NCBI GenBank assembly: GCA_963556695.1
Contig: CAUWAG010000018.1
Location: forward strand, 3,348,001-3,412,000
DNA from: Anthostomella pinea
Taxonomy: Eukaryota; Ascomycota; Sordariomycetes; Xylariales; Xylariaceae
DNA: 64,000 bases
Reading direction: 5' to 3'
Below are positions 35,501-47,209 of this stretch, piece by piece. The position numbers and the translations under genes were made by a program. Each line of letters begins with the position of its first letter. Position 1 is the first letter of the stretch. A model generated the notes under the pieces. That model was not told the origin of the DNA. It saw nothing but the letters and a program-made list of their open reading frames with translations, and searched no databases.

Positions 35501-38500
35501 GGCTGACCGCTCGATTGGAAATAACTATACAACGATTCGGTAAGGAAGGACCTTGTGATACCGTGGTGTTGTATTTCCGTGAAATCAACGAGTCCATGCA
35601 CGGAGTGACCTTCCGCACGCTCCGGCCTCTGTGCTGGGAACCCGGGCGAGTCGGTTCGCATACTTCGTGCTTCGGTATCAGACCCCGTCCGGAATCTGCC
35701 CAGGGAGAAGAGGACCAGAAGAGGACAACGCAGGGTAATGGGTTCTCTTCGCGGAAGCGTATCTGGTTGTCTACCATGGTTGCTACGCACGTAACGAGGC
35801 TTATGATCCCTGCCAAGAGTCCTGTCCGCTGCGCTGTGTCCCTGTGTCGTCAAACAGTCGGTGGTAGCCAAGCTTCCAGCTAACGCTACCGTCGTCGCCG
35901 TCGCCGTCGGATACAAACTACATACACCCACACGGGACATACACAAGCATCTTGGCGTAGCTTGTACATATCCAGACTTTATCGTCTCAAAGAGACACCG
36001 ACGAGAGTTCGGGGAAGCAGTCTTGGCCATCGTGCCCAGACACTGGGGTCGCGGCACTTGGACGAGGCAAAGGGAGATAGTGCTTCTCAAAGGCAAAGAA
36101 CCCCCGGTGCGAGCCGGTGGCAAGTGGCGGCGAGGCGAAAAAGCGCGCGAGAGTCCCTGACTCCCTGCCGAGCCCGAAACGGCCCGTAAATGGTCTTGGC
36201 CGTGCTAAATATGAACTGCCTACGATCTTGGTATCTCCTGAGTCCTGACCGAGCCAGAGGCCGTAATTGGATATGATGTATGCCGAGCGCGTGATGGATC
36301 GCGTACCTCGGGCAGGCAGCAGCACCTGAGGCACCGGCGATCGAGTGAGGTTACCGATTGCCGTCCTGCTGAGCCTTGGCAGATCCGGACGGCAATGGAC
36401 CGTGGCAGGCAGGGATGATAAAAAAAGACTGCGGCATCTGCGAAGGAATCACCTATACCAAGGCCAAGGCGGATGGATGCGTGGGATGAAGCTCTTCCAA
36501 AACCGCAAGGTTCTGCGGCACGGATACCACAGGGCCCAAGACATATCACATATCCCCTGGCGACTTTAGCTAGGCCGGTGCTTGGCAATCGGCACCATTG
36601 TGAGTTCTTGACACGTTTGACAATTTCGATATAGCTTCATCCCACAAAAAGAAGCGTTTACGCCGGGGTCTGGAGTCGAAACCTGGAGACCAAAATTATC
36701 CTGGCTCTCCACATCCCGTTGCGGGAGCCGGGGTGGCCGGCTTTGAGGCAACACCATAATGAGAATGGCTAGGGATCTGACACGGTGAGCGATTTCGATC
36801 AGCCGAACCTGCTGCGCTTGCTCGTTGTCTAACTCTGATGTCCGAAGATGTTCCTCAAGACTTCAGAGGAAGATCTTCAGTTCACAGTGCTTATGTCCTG
36901 GCCGCTTGGCATGACACGCGCATCGTTGATGAATCGCTTTGTACCGCGACCTTGATATTCTAACACTGTCATCACCTCGAGTACCACTCCTTGCCCCGGG
37001 AAATGTATCTTGGCAACGTAGCTCACATGGAATTCGAGCCGCGCCGCAAGTCAGGATCGCGGGAAGCCAAAGATTACAAGCTTTTGCAGCTGACTGACCC
37101 TGGCTCGGGTCATCCTAACTCCTGAGACCTCAGTCGCCAGATTCGGTGGACCGTGGGAGTCGACAAGGCTCAAATTTGGAGCCCGGGGGATCTCTGACCA
37201 GATGTCGAAGGCCGTGTTGGAAGCTGGAACATGCTCAACTAAAATCAGGGTCTACTTTCAACAGTGCGCAGCTCTCGAAGTGGTTGCTGACTCGAACAAA
37301 AGTCCAAGCCTATTCGCAGCTGATGAGAGTCGCGGTGGTCGAGCAGTCGTGAGACGGGCTGGCGGCCGGTTGGCTGTTCGACTTGGAGTCCGTGCCCGTG
37401 ATACACAAAACGAATTCTCGCTCAGTTTGAGAGAACAGACTCGTTTGTTTCAAGTATCGACAACCAAGCTTTGGGATCGCGTTTCATCGGGCGGAATGGC
37501 TGCATACACCCTTGCCCATCCAACGTTCAGGATGTACAAGGTAGCTAGGAGCTTGGACAGAGCAAGCCATAGCTACCTCCCCATGTCTGCTCACGACTCG
37601 AACGGCAAGAGGTCGCGCCGACGTTGGCGTCTTGACTCGGCGTGCGCCTGGCGGTGTGTAGACAGCCGTAAGCGAAAACCAGTCGAGAAATGCATATTCG
37701 AGAAAGTTCCAACCATTTGAAAATAGCATGCGGACGAACTGACTGTTATCAACTATGCTGTTCGCGATAAATCCTGTCTCGGGCATGCAGGTCTGTCATA
37801 TGAGATGGTAAACAAGACGGGTACTGCGCCTGAGAGGCACCGCATAATGTCCGAATAAGAGCCACTGACCAGTGACAGGACTCGGCGTGGAGGTCGTGAA
37901 ATTCCCATTTCTGTTAGCGACAAGAGCGGCTCGATCCTCAGATCCTCCCAGTACGCGCGGTCAGCTCCCGTACTGTGCCTAAACCCGCGCAGCCAATGGC
38001 CGCAACGGCGAAGCGTGGGTATTTTTGATGAGGTGTGGCTCCTAGCGCAATCATACCAGGAAGACCTAACCCCTTGTTGCACGAATCCGCAATCCTAGCG
38101 ACTCGTTCTGTCTGGCGAGTCTGGCGAGTCTGGGGAGTTGATTGGTGAAAATTAGATCGTGGAGGCTCGAGGCTCCAGTGTGGAGGGCCACCCCGAAATG
38201 CCTCTCGAGTCTGCAGCGAGCGAGAATGCGACGCTGCACCTGGCAGCACAGTCTGCCTGTCTGTTCCGAGCAGTTCGGCACGCCTTGATAATTACCTCTG
38301 GGCGAGGACGGGGGGGGGGACTAGTAGACTAGCAACGACTTCACCGCCAGTGAACCAGCCGAGCCGGCATATTGCGAGTCCTATTCAAGGACCGAAGACG
38401 ATATGTCTTGCATTGACGATCTGATGGTTCCATAGTGGCTCAGGGAGCCAGGCTTGGCCGTTCGTGAACATGCAGACATGTGTACCTCCCACTAGGGACG

Positions 38501-40979
38501 GTTCTCGCTAAGCCGAGTCTACAACAATGGCACGAGGACGCTGGATACAGAACTAACGGCGTTGATGGAAGATTCAGCATAGAATGAGTGGTATGCGTGC
38601 AGGCGCCACCATTGTCGACGAGACTCGCACGGCGAATAAAAGGATGGAGCAGCGGCCATACCGAGCGAATGCCACACGGTTTCTTGAGGCATATACAGGT
38701 GAACCGGCTGCGAGGGAAAAAATTCGAGCAATGGCCCGCAAAGGCTGCTGGTAGCCAAGCAATACGACATTGGCGACTCGGTAGCGAAAGCTACGTATAT
38801 TCAAGCCAATGACGTAAATAATAGGCCACGCACTCTTGGTAAGGATTGCGACGGTAAGGTTGTTGTCGTCTTCTATTGGAGCCCTTCTTCCACTGCCAGT
38901 CACGACACGGCAGCGACGACGGAGATGAAGCTCGTCCTCGGTCCTTGTCGCCTCACCTCGCGCTCATAGCAACAGACCGCATTCGGCAGGTCAGGTAATT
39001 AAAATAAAGTCCACGGTGCTCCACATGCTCCGTAGAGCAGTGACGATAGTCGGCTAACCCAGGCTGGGCATCTCTGGATCGCGGAATAGTGGGTTTGGTG
39101 CTGTAAATAGTCGGGGCTGCGCTCTAAAGAGATGAGAGAGACCTCCGGCCCTGGGACTGGGACTGGGACTGGAAGACGAGGAGCCTGGAGGAACCGGCGG
39201 CAGGCAGGCGACACAGGCAGGCCGCAGACGGCAGACTAGAGACAGGTGTCGGAAAATGGCTCATGGCCAGCAGCTTTGGCCGGCCTGCGATGGGAACCAA
39301 CTAGGTAAGGACAGGGGCCAGCCGGGTCTGATCGAGACGACAGTACGGAATGGCGCAATTGATACTGGGCTCGCGACTCGCGAATTCGCCTGGTCGCCTG
39401 GGCGCCCACACTGTGGGTACCTACGCAGGTGCCAGGCAGGACTCAGTGGAGCGGGAGTGGGAGCATGGGATGGTACCTCAGCATGGCAGCATGGGAGGGC
39501 CTGGTCAATGCCCAGGTTAAGGAACACAGGGCACAATAGGTACTGCAGCGGTCGTGCTTGCCGGCTTCTGCGGTTCCTGGTCCAGGTCGACTCGCAGAGC
39601 TGCGCTGCTGGGCGGAACCTTGCGCTCGTCCACAGTCCACAGTTCACTTTGAGATTGATCCTGATAGGAAAATTCTAATCAAAACAATAACAACCGCACA
39701 AGCTCGCCTCGAGCTTCCCTACTGCTGCCCACGCCAGCCCACGCCAGCCCTGTGGGTGAGCTGCACCTCCGAACAGGTCAATTGTGTAGAGTAGAGGCTC
39801 CTGCAGCTTGGGCAATGACTTTTGTCTGAGAAGTAACGCAAATGGAAGTTGCAAAGCTCGGTGCGCAATCGTCATCAAGCAGCACCGGCAGCAACATTGG
39901 CTGCGGGATTTCTCTGTCTGCAAGTGGGGCCACCATCGAGGCGTACCGGTACAGGCGAACATGCAGGTGATCATCTCTCGTACTGTGTAGGGGCACTGTG
40001 CAGCGAGCTAGTCACTAGTCTAGGGTGCTGGGACCTTGGGGAAACAGCAGCATGGTGGCATGGGTACTGGACGTCCCCAGGTACCTGCGACCCGGCGAGG
40101 CACTGGGAGGGACTTTCATCCGTGAACCTCAAGCTTAACATAGGTCACCACAGCGCAGTCATGCTTGCTTTCTGATATGCTGGGACGAGATGGGAGCAGT
40201 GGGAAGGGGCGAGGTCGACAGAAGGTACCTAGTTTTCAGTTAATGACGAGAAATCGGTACAAATCACATGTAGCAATTAACTGCTGTCCGGGAGCGACAC
40301 CGGTGCTCTTGCAATTACTCGTTCACGATTCGCGGCATATTGCTGGCCATGCGTGCCAGGATTGGTCGGTACCCGGGTGCAAGGTTGTGGTGGTACTGTA
40401 GGAGTGGGAGTGGTCGCCCTGGCAGTCCTGGCAGAGGAGCGGCCAACACTGGACTGCTGGACTGCACAGGCAATACGCAATGTGCAATGTGCAATGTGGG
40501 GAAGGCACAAAACAGACTGTGGACTGTGCCCCAAGTCCCGGGTACCTCTGGCGCTGCATGCTGCGCGCCATTGGAACGGCAAGCCCCATCTCATATTAAA
40601 ACGATTGCTCTCGCTCTTCCCACAGCATCGTCTCTCTTCCTTCTTTTCTCTCCTTACCGCGTTGGTGACCTGTTCCTCTCGTCAACTCTCTTTCAGTCTC
40701 TGAACGCTGGTGCCTTCCCATCACTCTCCCCTCTCCTCGCCTTGTGCTTGTTGGTTCGTCGACCACCTCAATCCCTCTCGACAACCTAGTCCTCAACACA
40801 ACATCCTTCACCCTACATCCTAAGCAGCATTCCAGCCGATCCTATCGTCGCCCACTGTTAATCTTTCGCGTCCTCCTGCAAAGCCCACTTGCTGGGACTT
40901 TTAATACAACCTTTCCGTTTTAATTCTCAAGTTGGGCCGCAGCGAGTAGACCTCCGCTGTACCCAGACAACTCGCCGTG
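32503..40979. other. 8.5-kb stretch with no supportable gene
   Basis: I read both strands and found only short or compositionally poor frames, the longest being a 296-residue minus frame (35233-36123) with no motif and a 172-residue plus frame at 37202-37720. It holds several short tandem repeats: GGCGAGTCT-type near 38110-38135, GGGACTGGGACTGGGACTGG near 39156-39174, CCCACGCCAG x2 near 39728-39747, GCAATGT x3 near 40477-40497, and a run of ten G near 38309. The last few hundred bases are the pma-1-type promoter and leader. It may contain a spliced gene I could not assemble, or non-coding RNA. Confidence 0.5.
40605..40760 (+). promoter_or_regulatory. Pyrimidine-rich promoter/leader region of H+-ATPase gene
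   Basis: A long C/T-rich tract (TCTCTCTTCCTTCTTTTCTC and similar) follows an AT-rich patch at 40593-40602, about 220-375 bases before the start codon, as expected around the transcription start of a very highly expressed fungal gene. Confidence 0.4.
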
Positions 40980-43942
40980 ATGGCTGAATCCAACGCTGCC
41001 GCCGCCCCGGCATTAAACACCAACATCGAGTCGGGCAACTTCGACGAGAAGCATGCACACCGCGGCCAGGAACCGGTCCAGACCAACCCCACCATGAAGG
41101 CCAAGCCTAAGGAGGCAGACGAAGAAGATGAGGACATGGACGCCCTGATCGAGGACTTGGAATCTCAGGACGGCAACGCCTTTGAGGAAGAGGAGGAGAC
41201 CGAAGGAACTCCTGGAGGTGGCCGCGTCATCCCGGAAGAGATGCTGTAGGTTCTAATCTTCTAGAAATACAAGTAATGCTCGCTGACAATTACGCTATAG
41301 GCAAACCGACACTCGCATGGGTCTCACTGAAGCTGAGGTCTCCAACCGCCGTCGCAAGTATGGTCTCAACCAGATGAAGGAGGAGAAGGAGAACCTGATC
41401 CTCAAGTTCTTCGTAAGCTTAGCCGTGCTCTGGCAATCTGACGGGCTTGACTAACCTGAGTGTCCCCAGGGTTTCTTCATCGGTCCTATCCAATTCGTCA
41501 TGGAGGCTGCTGCCGTCCTTGCTGCCGGTCTGGAAGATTGGGTCGATTTCGGTGTCATCTGTGCCCTTCTGCTCCTCAACGCTGCTGTCGGTTTCATTCA
41601 AGAATTCCAGGCTGGTTCAATCGTCGATGAGTTGAAGAAGACTCTTGCTCTCAAGGCTGTTGTCCTCCGTGACGGTACCCTCCAGGAAGTCGAAGCCCCT
41701 CAAGTCGTTCCCGGAGACATCCTGCAGATCGAGGAAGGTACCATCATTCCCGCTGACGGAAAAATTGTCACCGACGATGCGTTCCTCCAGGTCGACCAGT
41801 CTGCCATCACGGGTGAATCTCTCGCTGTCGACAAGCACAAGGGTGACCAGTGCTTTGCTTCCTCCGCTGTCAAGCGTGGTGAGGCCTTCATGGTCATCAC
41901 TGCCACTGGTGACAACACCTTCGTCGGTCGTGCCGCTGCCCTCGTCAACCAGGCCTCCGGCGGCTCTGGTCACTTCACTGAGGTGCTCAACGGTATCGGT
42001 ACAATTCTGCTCATCCTCGTCGTCTTCACCCTCCTGATCGTCTGGATTTCTTCTTTCTACCGATCCAACCCCATTGTCGACATCCTTCGGTTCACCCTCG
42101 CCATCACCATTGTCGGTGTTCCCGTCGGTCTTCCCGCTGTCGTCACCACCACCATGGCTGTCGGTGCCGCCTACCTTGCCAAGAAGAAGGCTATCGTGCA
42201 AAAGCTGTCTGCTATTGAGTCCCTCGCTGGTGTCGAGATTCTCTGCTCTGACAAGACCGGTACATTGACCAAGAATAAGCTTTCGCTGTCGGAGCCCTTC
42301 TGTGTCGCCGGCGTTGACCCCGAGGATCTCATGCTTACTGCCTGTCTCGCTGCTTCCCGCAAGAAGAAGGGTATTGACGCTATCGACAAGGCCTTCTTGA
42401 AGTCTCTCCGATACTACCCCCGTGCCAAGGGTGTTCTGACCAAGTACATCGTCAAGGACTTCTTCCCCTTCGACCCTGTTTCGAAGAAGGTCACTGCCGT
42501 TGTCGAGTCTCCCCAGGGCGAGATCATCACTTGTGTCAAGGGTGCCCCTCTTTTCGTTCTCAAGACTGTCGAGGAAGACCACCCCATCCCCGAAGAGATC
42601 GACCAGGCCTACAAGAACAAGGTTGCCGAGTTCGCCACCCGTGGTTTCCGCTCTCTTGGTGTTGCCCGCAAGCGTGGTGAGGGTGCCTGGGAAATCCTCG
42701 GTATCATGCCCTGCTCTGACCCCCCTCGCCACGACACTGCCCGTACCATCAACGAAGCCAAGCGCCTGGGTCTTTCCATTAAGATGCTTACTGGTGACGC
42801 CGTCGGTATTGCTCGTGAGACTTCTCGTCAGCTCGGTCTTGGTACCAATGTCTACAATGCTGAGCGTCTCGGTCTTGGTGGTGGCGGTGACATGCCCGGT
42901 TCCGAAGTATACGATTTCGTTGAGGCTGCTGATGGTTTCGCTGAAGTTTTCCCTCAACACAAGTACAACGTCGTCGAGATTCTGCAACAGCGTGGTTACC
43001 TGGTTGCCATGACTGGTGATGGTGTCAACGATGCCCCGTCGCTGAAGAAGGCCGATACTGGTATTGCTGTCGAGGGTGCTTCTGACGCTGCCCGATCCGC
43101 TGCTGACATTGTCTTCCTGGCCCCGGGTCTTGGTGCCATTATTGATGCCCTCAAGACTTCCCGCCAGATTTTTCACCGCATGTACGCCTACGTTGTCTAC
43201 CGTATCGCCCTCTCCCTCCACCTGGAAATCTTCCTCGGTCTGTGGATCGCTATCCTGAACCGCTCGCTCAACATTGAGTTGGTCGTCTTCATTGCCATTT
43301 TCGCCGATGTTGCCACCCTCGCTATCGCTTATGACAACGCCCCGTACTCCGCAAGCCCCGTCAAGTGGAACCTGCCCAAGCTCTGGGGTATGTCGGTCGT
43401 TCTCGGAATCGTTCTCGCTGTCGGTACCTGGATCACTGTCACCACCATGTACGCTCAGGGTGAGAACGGTGGTATCGTCCAGAACAACGGTAACATGGAC
43501 GAGGTTCTGTTCCTTGAGATCTCGCTCACTGAGAACTGGCTCATCTTCATCACCCGTGCCAATGGTCCCTTCTGGTCCTCTATCCCATCGTGGCAGCTGG
43601 CTGGTGCCATCCTCATGGTCGACATTCTCGCCACCTGCTTCTGTATCTGGGGTTTCTTCCAGGGTGGTCAGCTCACCCACATTGTCGCCGTCGTCCGTAT
43701 CTGGATTTTCTCTTTCGGTATCTTCTGCATCATGGGTGGAATCTACTACATGCTTCAAGACAGTGTAGGATTCGACAACCTCATGCACGGAAAGTCACCA
43801 AAGGGAAGCCAGAAGCAGCGATCTCTCGAGGACTTCGGTAAGTTATTATAACCTGTCCCAATGCTTGGATGACCCCTCACTAACCTGTTTCACAGTCGTC
43901 TCACTCCAGCGCGTCTCCACGCAGCACGAGAAGTCGCAGTAG
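40980..43942 (+). CDS. pma-1: Plasma-membrane H+-ATPase (P-type, Pma1)
   Basis: Four exons (40980-41245, 41301-41412, 41470-43837, 43896-43942) join in phase to 930 residues. This pump uses ATP to export protons and drives nutrient uptake across the fungal plasma membrane. All P-type hallmarks are present: TGES in the actuator domain, the phosphorylated aspartate D387 in [29 protein letters not shown] in the nucleotide domain, and [20 protein letters not shown] in the hinge. The membrane helix motif [18 protein letters not shown] is the Pma1 M6 proton-path region. The C-terminus, [20 protein letters not shown], is the conserved autoinhibitory tail and is completed only by the 47-nt last exon. 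The N-terminus is long and acidic. Codon use is strongly biased to C-ending codons, matching high expression and creating a long false antisense frame. Confidence 0.97.
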
Positions 43943-44786
43943 ATCGACGTACGCTGAAACGACATGGCACGTCCCAGCTGGCCAGCGCCTTTGGGTCAAC
44001 TTCTATAATTTGTGTTACATACTCTTGCCACTCGGTCTATAGATAGATGCCGTGTAGGCCTCGGGGTGATGACACCTTTTTCTTTTTGTAAACTGAATGA
44101 TGCGGCGGGCAGACTTCGGTCATATACCCTAGCTCCTACGTTTCATAGACTTAATAAATGAAAAAATACAAAATACCATGTTCCTTGATGGTGATATGAA
44201 TGAACGCAGCTTGGCTAAATATGATCCTCATGTTTTCCCGACGCGACATCTGTGCAAGACTTTCTGGAGGCATTAACTCGGGCTGATGTTTCTGACGCAA
44301 AGGTTTCTATGGCGAAGCTTGGCACATGTAAAACCCATCTGAATACCATGCTGTTATTTGCTTGGTCTTCTTGTATTTGGTAGTCAGGTCTACATGTGAC
44401 AATACGAACTCTAATAGTGGCGAATGCTGAGGTACCAACCAAAAGAACGGCAATGTTCACGTGTCCTTCGCGACGAGGCCAACTCACAGTTTGAATGTCA
44501 AAACTTTAAGGTCCTCCACTCACCCATGAGCAACACTGCTGTCAGGTGGAGAGCACCTATATCAAGTTCCCAGAGTGATCACCTGCTGTGGTTGTGGTTG
44601 CCTTCGAAAAGCGAAACCGAAAATCCTGTGCTCTCTAGGTACCTAGGTAAGTACCCTTCAGGCCCTGCCGATTGCCGTCATGCCACCTTGGACTACATAT
44701 TCATACATACAGCAGCAGCCAACACTCTCCGACGACTCCTTCGTCCCAGCCAGTTGGCATCTGAATGTCTATACGCAATCGACAGA
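43943..44786. other. Intergenic, about 840 bases
   Basis: 3' UTR of the H+-ATPase gene and promoter of the next gene. It contains the palindromic CTAGGTACCTAGGTAAGTAC near 44636-44655. No gene is seen. Confidence 0.55.
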
Positions 44787-46445
44787 ATGGCTCCCGAGAT
44801 ACCTGGATATTTCTATGGTCAGCTCAGTCGAAATCTATCTTCCACTATCACCGGACACTGACAAAAGCGCAGATTCTGGCAAGCGCCGTTATTTCAAGGT
44901 CGAAAATAGCAAGACGGCCCCTGCCACGGCGGCGTGGTCAGCCGACAATGTCAAGAAACGCAGGCTCGAGGACGAGGAGGCTGCGGCAGCGATACAGCGC
45001 ATGACCCTACAAAAGCATCGCATCAGACGCTCGAAAGTCCTGAGCGAACCACTTATGGGTGGTTTCTTTGATCGAGAGCGCAATCAAGCAGGAAGCGACA
45101 ACGTCCCCGCAGCCAGCTTTGCCAAGGGTATGCTTGAAAAGGGCCAGCTCCCCCTCGCAGATGCGCGGTGGCGGTCGAGCTCCAATCTCAAGCATATGTA
45201 CATCGGGGCCATGGATCACAAGACAATCCTTTGCACCGCTCATGCCAGTAAGAAGCGTTGCTTGCTCAAGACCTTCGAGTGCAGGTACTAACAATTACGT
45301 AGCGCTTGACGAACTTACACTGCTGTCAAGCTATCTGCCACGAGATAGGAATGGCCGGTATGTCCAGCGGTGTTCATTCTCTCTATCCAGGTTCACCATG
45401 CTAATGTGCCGGTGGTTTAGGGTTCACCGCCGACTTCTAGCTGAGTATGCCACGCCAGGAAACAGAATGGGCCCCTATCGTGAAATAGACATACCCCAGA
45501 TCTCAGACATCAAATATGTTGAGCACAGCCATTATATGTTGATCACCTCCCGGAGGCCTGGCCGAAATATCTCATTGTGGGGATTCCGGCCGAGGGTATC
45601 GGAACCGGACGACCGACAACCGCATTGGATTCTAGGGTCGAGTAAGCAGTATCATTTGTCCGCTGGCGAAGAAAGCATGAATAACCGGAGATGTAGGCGA
45701 CGTCGCGTACACACACTGGTCGACACGTGGGGACGGCGACCATAAGGATTACCAAGCCAACTGCGTGGTCCCAGCTCCGATGAGCTCGGGCATGATATGC
45801 GCCTTGGGCACAAGCAGAGGACTCGTGCAGATGAATGATGCTGGCGATTTGAAATGGATGACCACGGGGACGCCGGGACCATCTTTCAGGGACATCTTTG
45901 CCCTCGACTTCCAGCGCGGGCATCGCGACGTCCTGCTATTCGGCGGACGTCCCGGTCGATTGTTCACGGGCGATACCCGAGTGCATTGCGAGAAATGGAA
46001 CTCCATCAAGCTGCCCGGCCCAATTACCCATATCCGAGCCTTGAACGAGCATCAGGCGCTGGTCAGTGGGGTGAACCACCAACTCTCGACATACGACCTG
46101 CGATTCGCCAGGAAGAGGAGGGATGCACCCAACGCCTCAGCCCCTATCCAGGTATTTCCGCAGTACCGCAACAGCGCACACATCGACATCGGGCTGGATT
46201 ACGACAAGAGCACGGGAGTCGTAGCCACCGCACACGACGACGGAAAGGTTGCACTGTACTCTGTCCGCAGTGGCAAGCGGCTTCGATGCACCGACGTCGA
46301 CAACATCCGCTCGAACCGCGGACCAATCCAGAGCATCCAGTTCCAGACATTCCCGGGAGACCATCTGCCGACCTTGTTCGTGGGTGTACACAGTAATATC
46401 AATGCTTACTCGTTTGGGGTCGAGAACCTGGAGGACGAGGCTTAA
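44787..46445 (+). CDS. DCAF4-like WD40 protein
   Basis: Five exons (44787-44817, 44873-45247, 45303-45357, 45421-45641, 45697-46445) join in phase to 476 residues. The tiny first exon, MAPEIPGYFY, splices at 44817 (donor GTCAGC, branch CTGAC) to DSGKRRYFKVE, recreating the IPGFYYD...RYFK motif that opens DCAF4 proteins. A basic/acidic helix follows (KKRRLEDEEAAAAIQRMTL). The C-terminal half carries propeller blades: LLFGGRPGRLFTGDTR, STYDLRFARKRR, GVVATAHDDGKVALYS, ending with PTLFVGVHSNINAYSFG as in DCAF4. Animal DCAF4 is a substrate receptor of CUL4-DDB1 ubiquitin ligases; the YDLR sequence stands where a WDxR-type box would be. Ligase membership in this fungus is inferred. The acceptor at 45696 could instead be 45690, changing two residues. 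A longer frame starting upstream at 44680 was discarded because it loses the motif. Confidence 0.82.
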
Positions 46446-47209
46446 TGAGATGGGCTACGTTATGGTTGAGCTGTGCGATGAGGATGTCACTTCCATATTT
46501 GCGGAGAGGGAGGGTGACCTGCTCTCAGATTCGGAAGCAGGACGCGTGTATCTGTTATCCAAGGCATGAAATGACACACCTTTTTTCACAATCGGATCTC
46601 TTCAGCTGTAGTGCTCGTGAAATGTTCTCAGAAGATGCACCGACTGTTTCACCTAGTTCTATATGCAAGTGTGCATTTACTGAGGTGGTGATGACCCCAA
46701 GTTATTAGTGGCGTCAGGCCATAGGACATTGAGCGCCGACGTGCATCGGACCAAACAAAAGTGTCTCGTTTCAGCATTCCATCCCAGTGTTGCATACCTA
46801 AGACACACACCTGCAGCTCCTCGTTTCGTGCATGCGCATTTCCATTGGCCTCCTTCATCCGGAGCCCTGGAGCCCACCAACAGTGGGTTGACTGAGTGAG
46901 GCAAGGCATTGATGCCTTCATCCCGTTCCTCCTCGAATACTTATCCATTGTTACGGTGCATTTCATAATGACTCATCGTCGCCTCCTGGTACAAACAAAT
47001 ACACGACTATAGTTCAATCATACCTACCTAGGTGTTCATTGTTTTCCGCAGCGGCACTCTGCATTGCCCAGCCACAGTACTGACGTGTGTACGCTTCGTG
47101 CCGCCTCGAGGATGAAAAAGAGCCATATGGCATATCAGCATTTCACCCGCAAAGTCTGGCACTGACCTGACTACTTTCATGTCAGCTAAACCACTGACGC
47201 GATTCGAGC
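46446..47209. other. Intergenic, about 760 bases
   Basis: Between two plus-strand genes. A TACCTACCTAGG motif lies near 47023-47034. No coding signal. Confidence 0.55.

Noticed and set aside
35233..36123. 296-residue minus-strand frame in the gene-empty stretch
   Set aside because: Long, but Arg/Ser/Pro-rich without any motif or splice context, and overlapped by similar frames on the other strand.
37202..37720. 172-residue plus-strand frame starting with ATG
   Set aside because: No family motif, irregular composition and no neighbouring splice signals to support it.
41617..43788. 723-residue open frame on the minus strand
   Set aside because: It is fully antisense to the proton-pump gene and arises from that gene's strong bias to C-ending codons; it has no recognisable motif.
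44680..44786. Longer N-terminus for the DCAF4-like protein
   Set aside because: It reads through a good 55-bp intron and destroys the family's opening motif.
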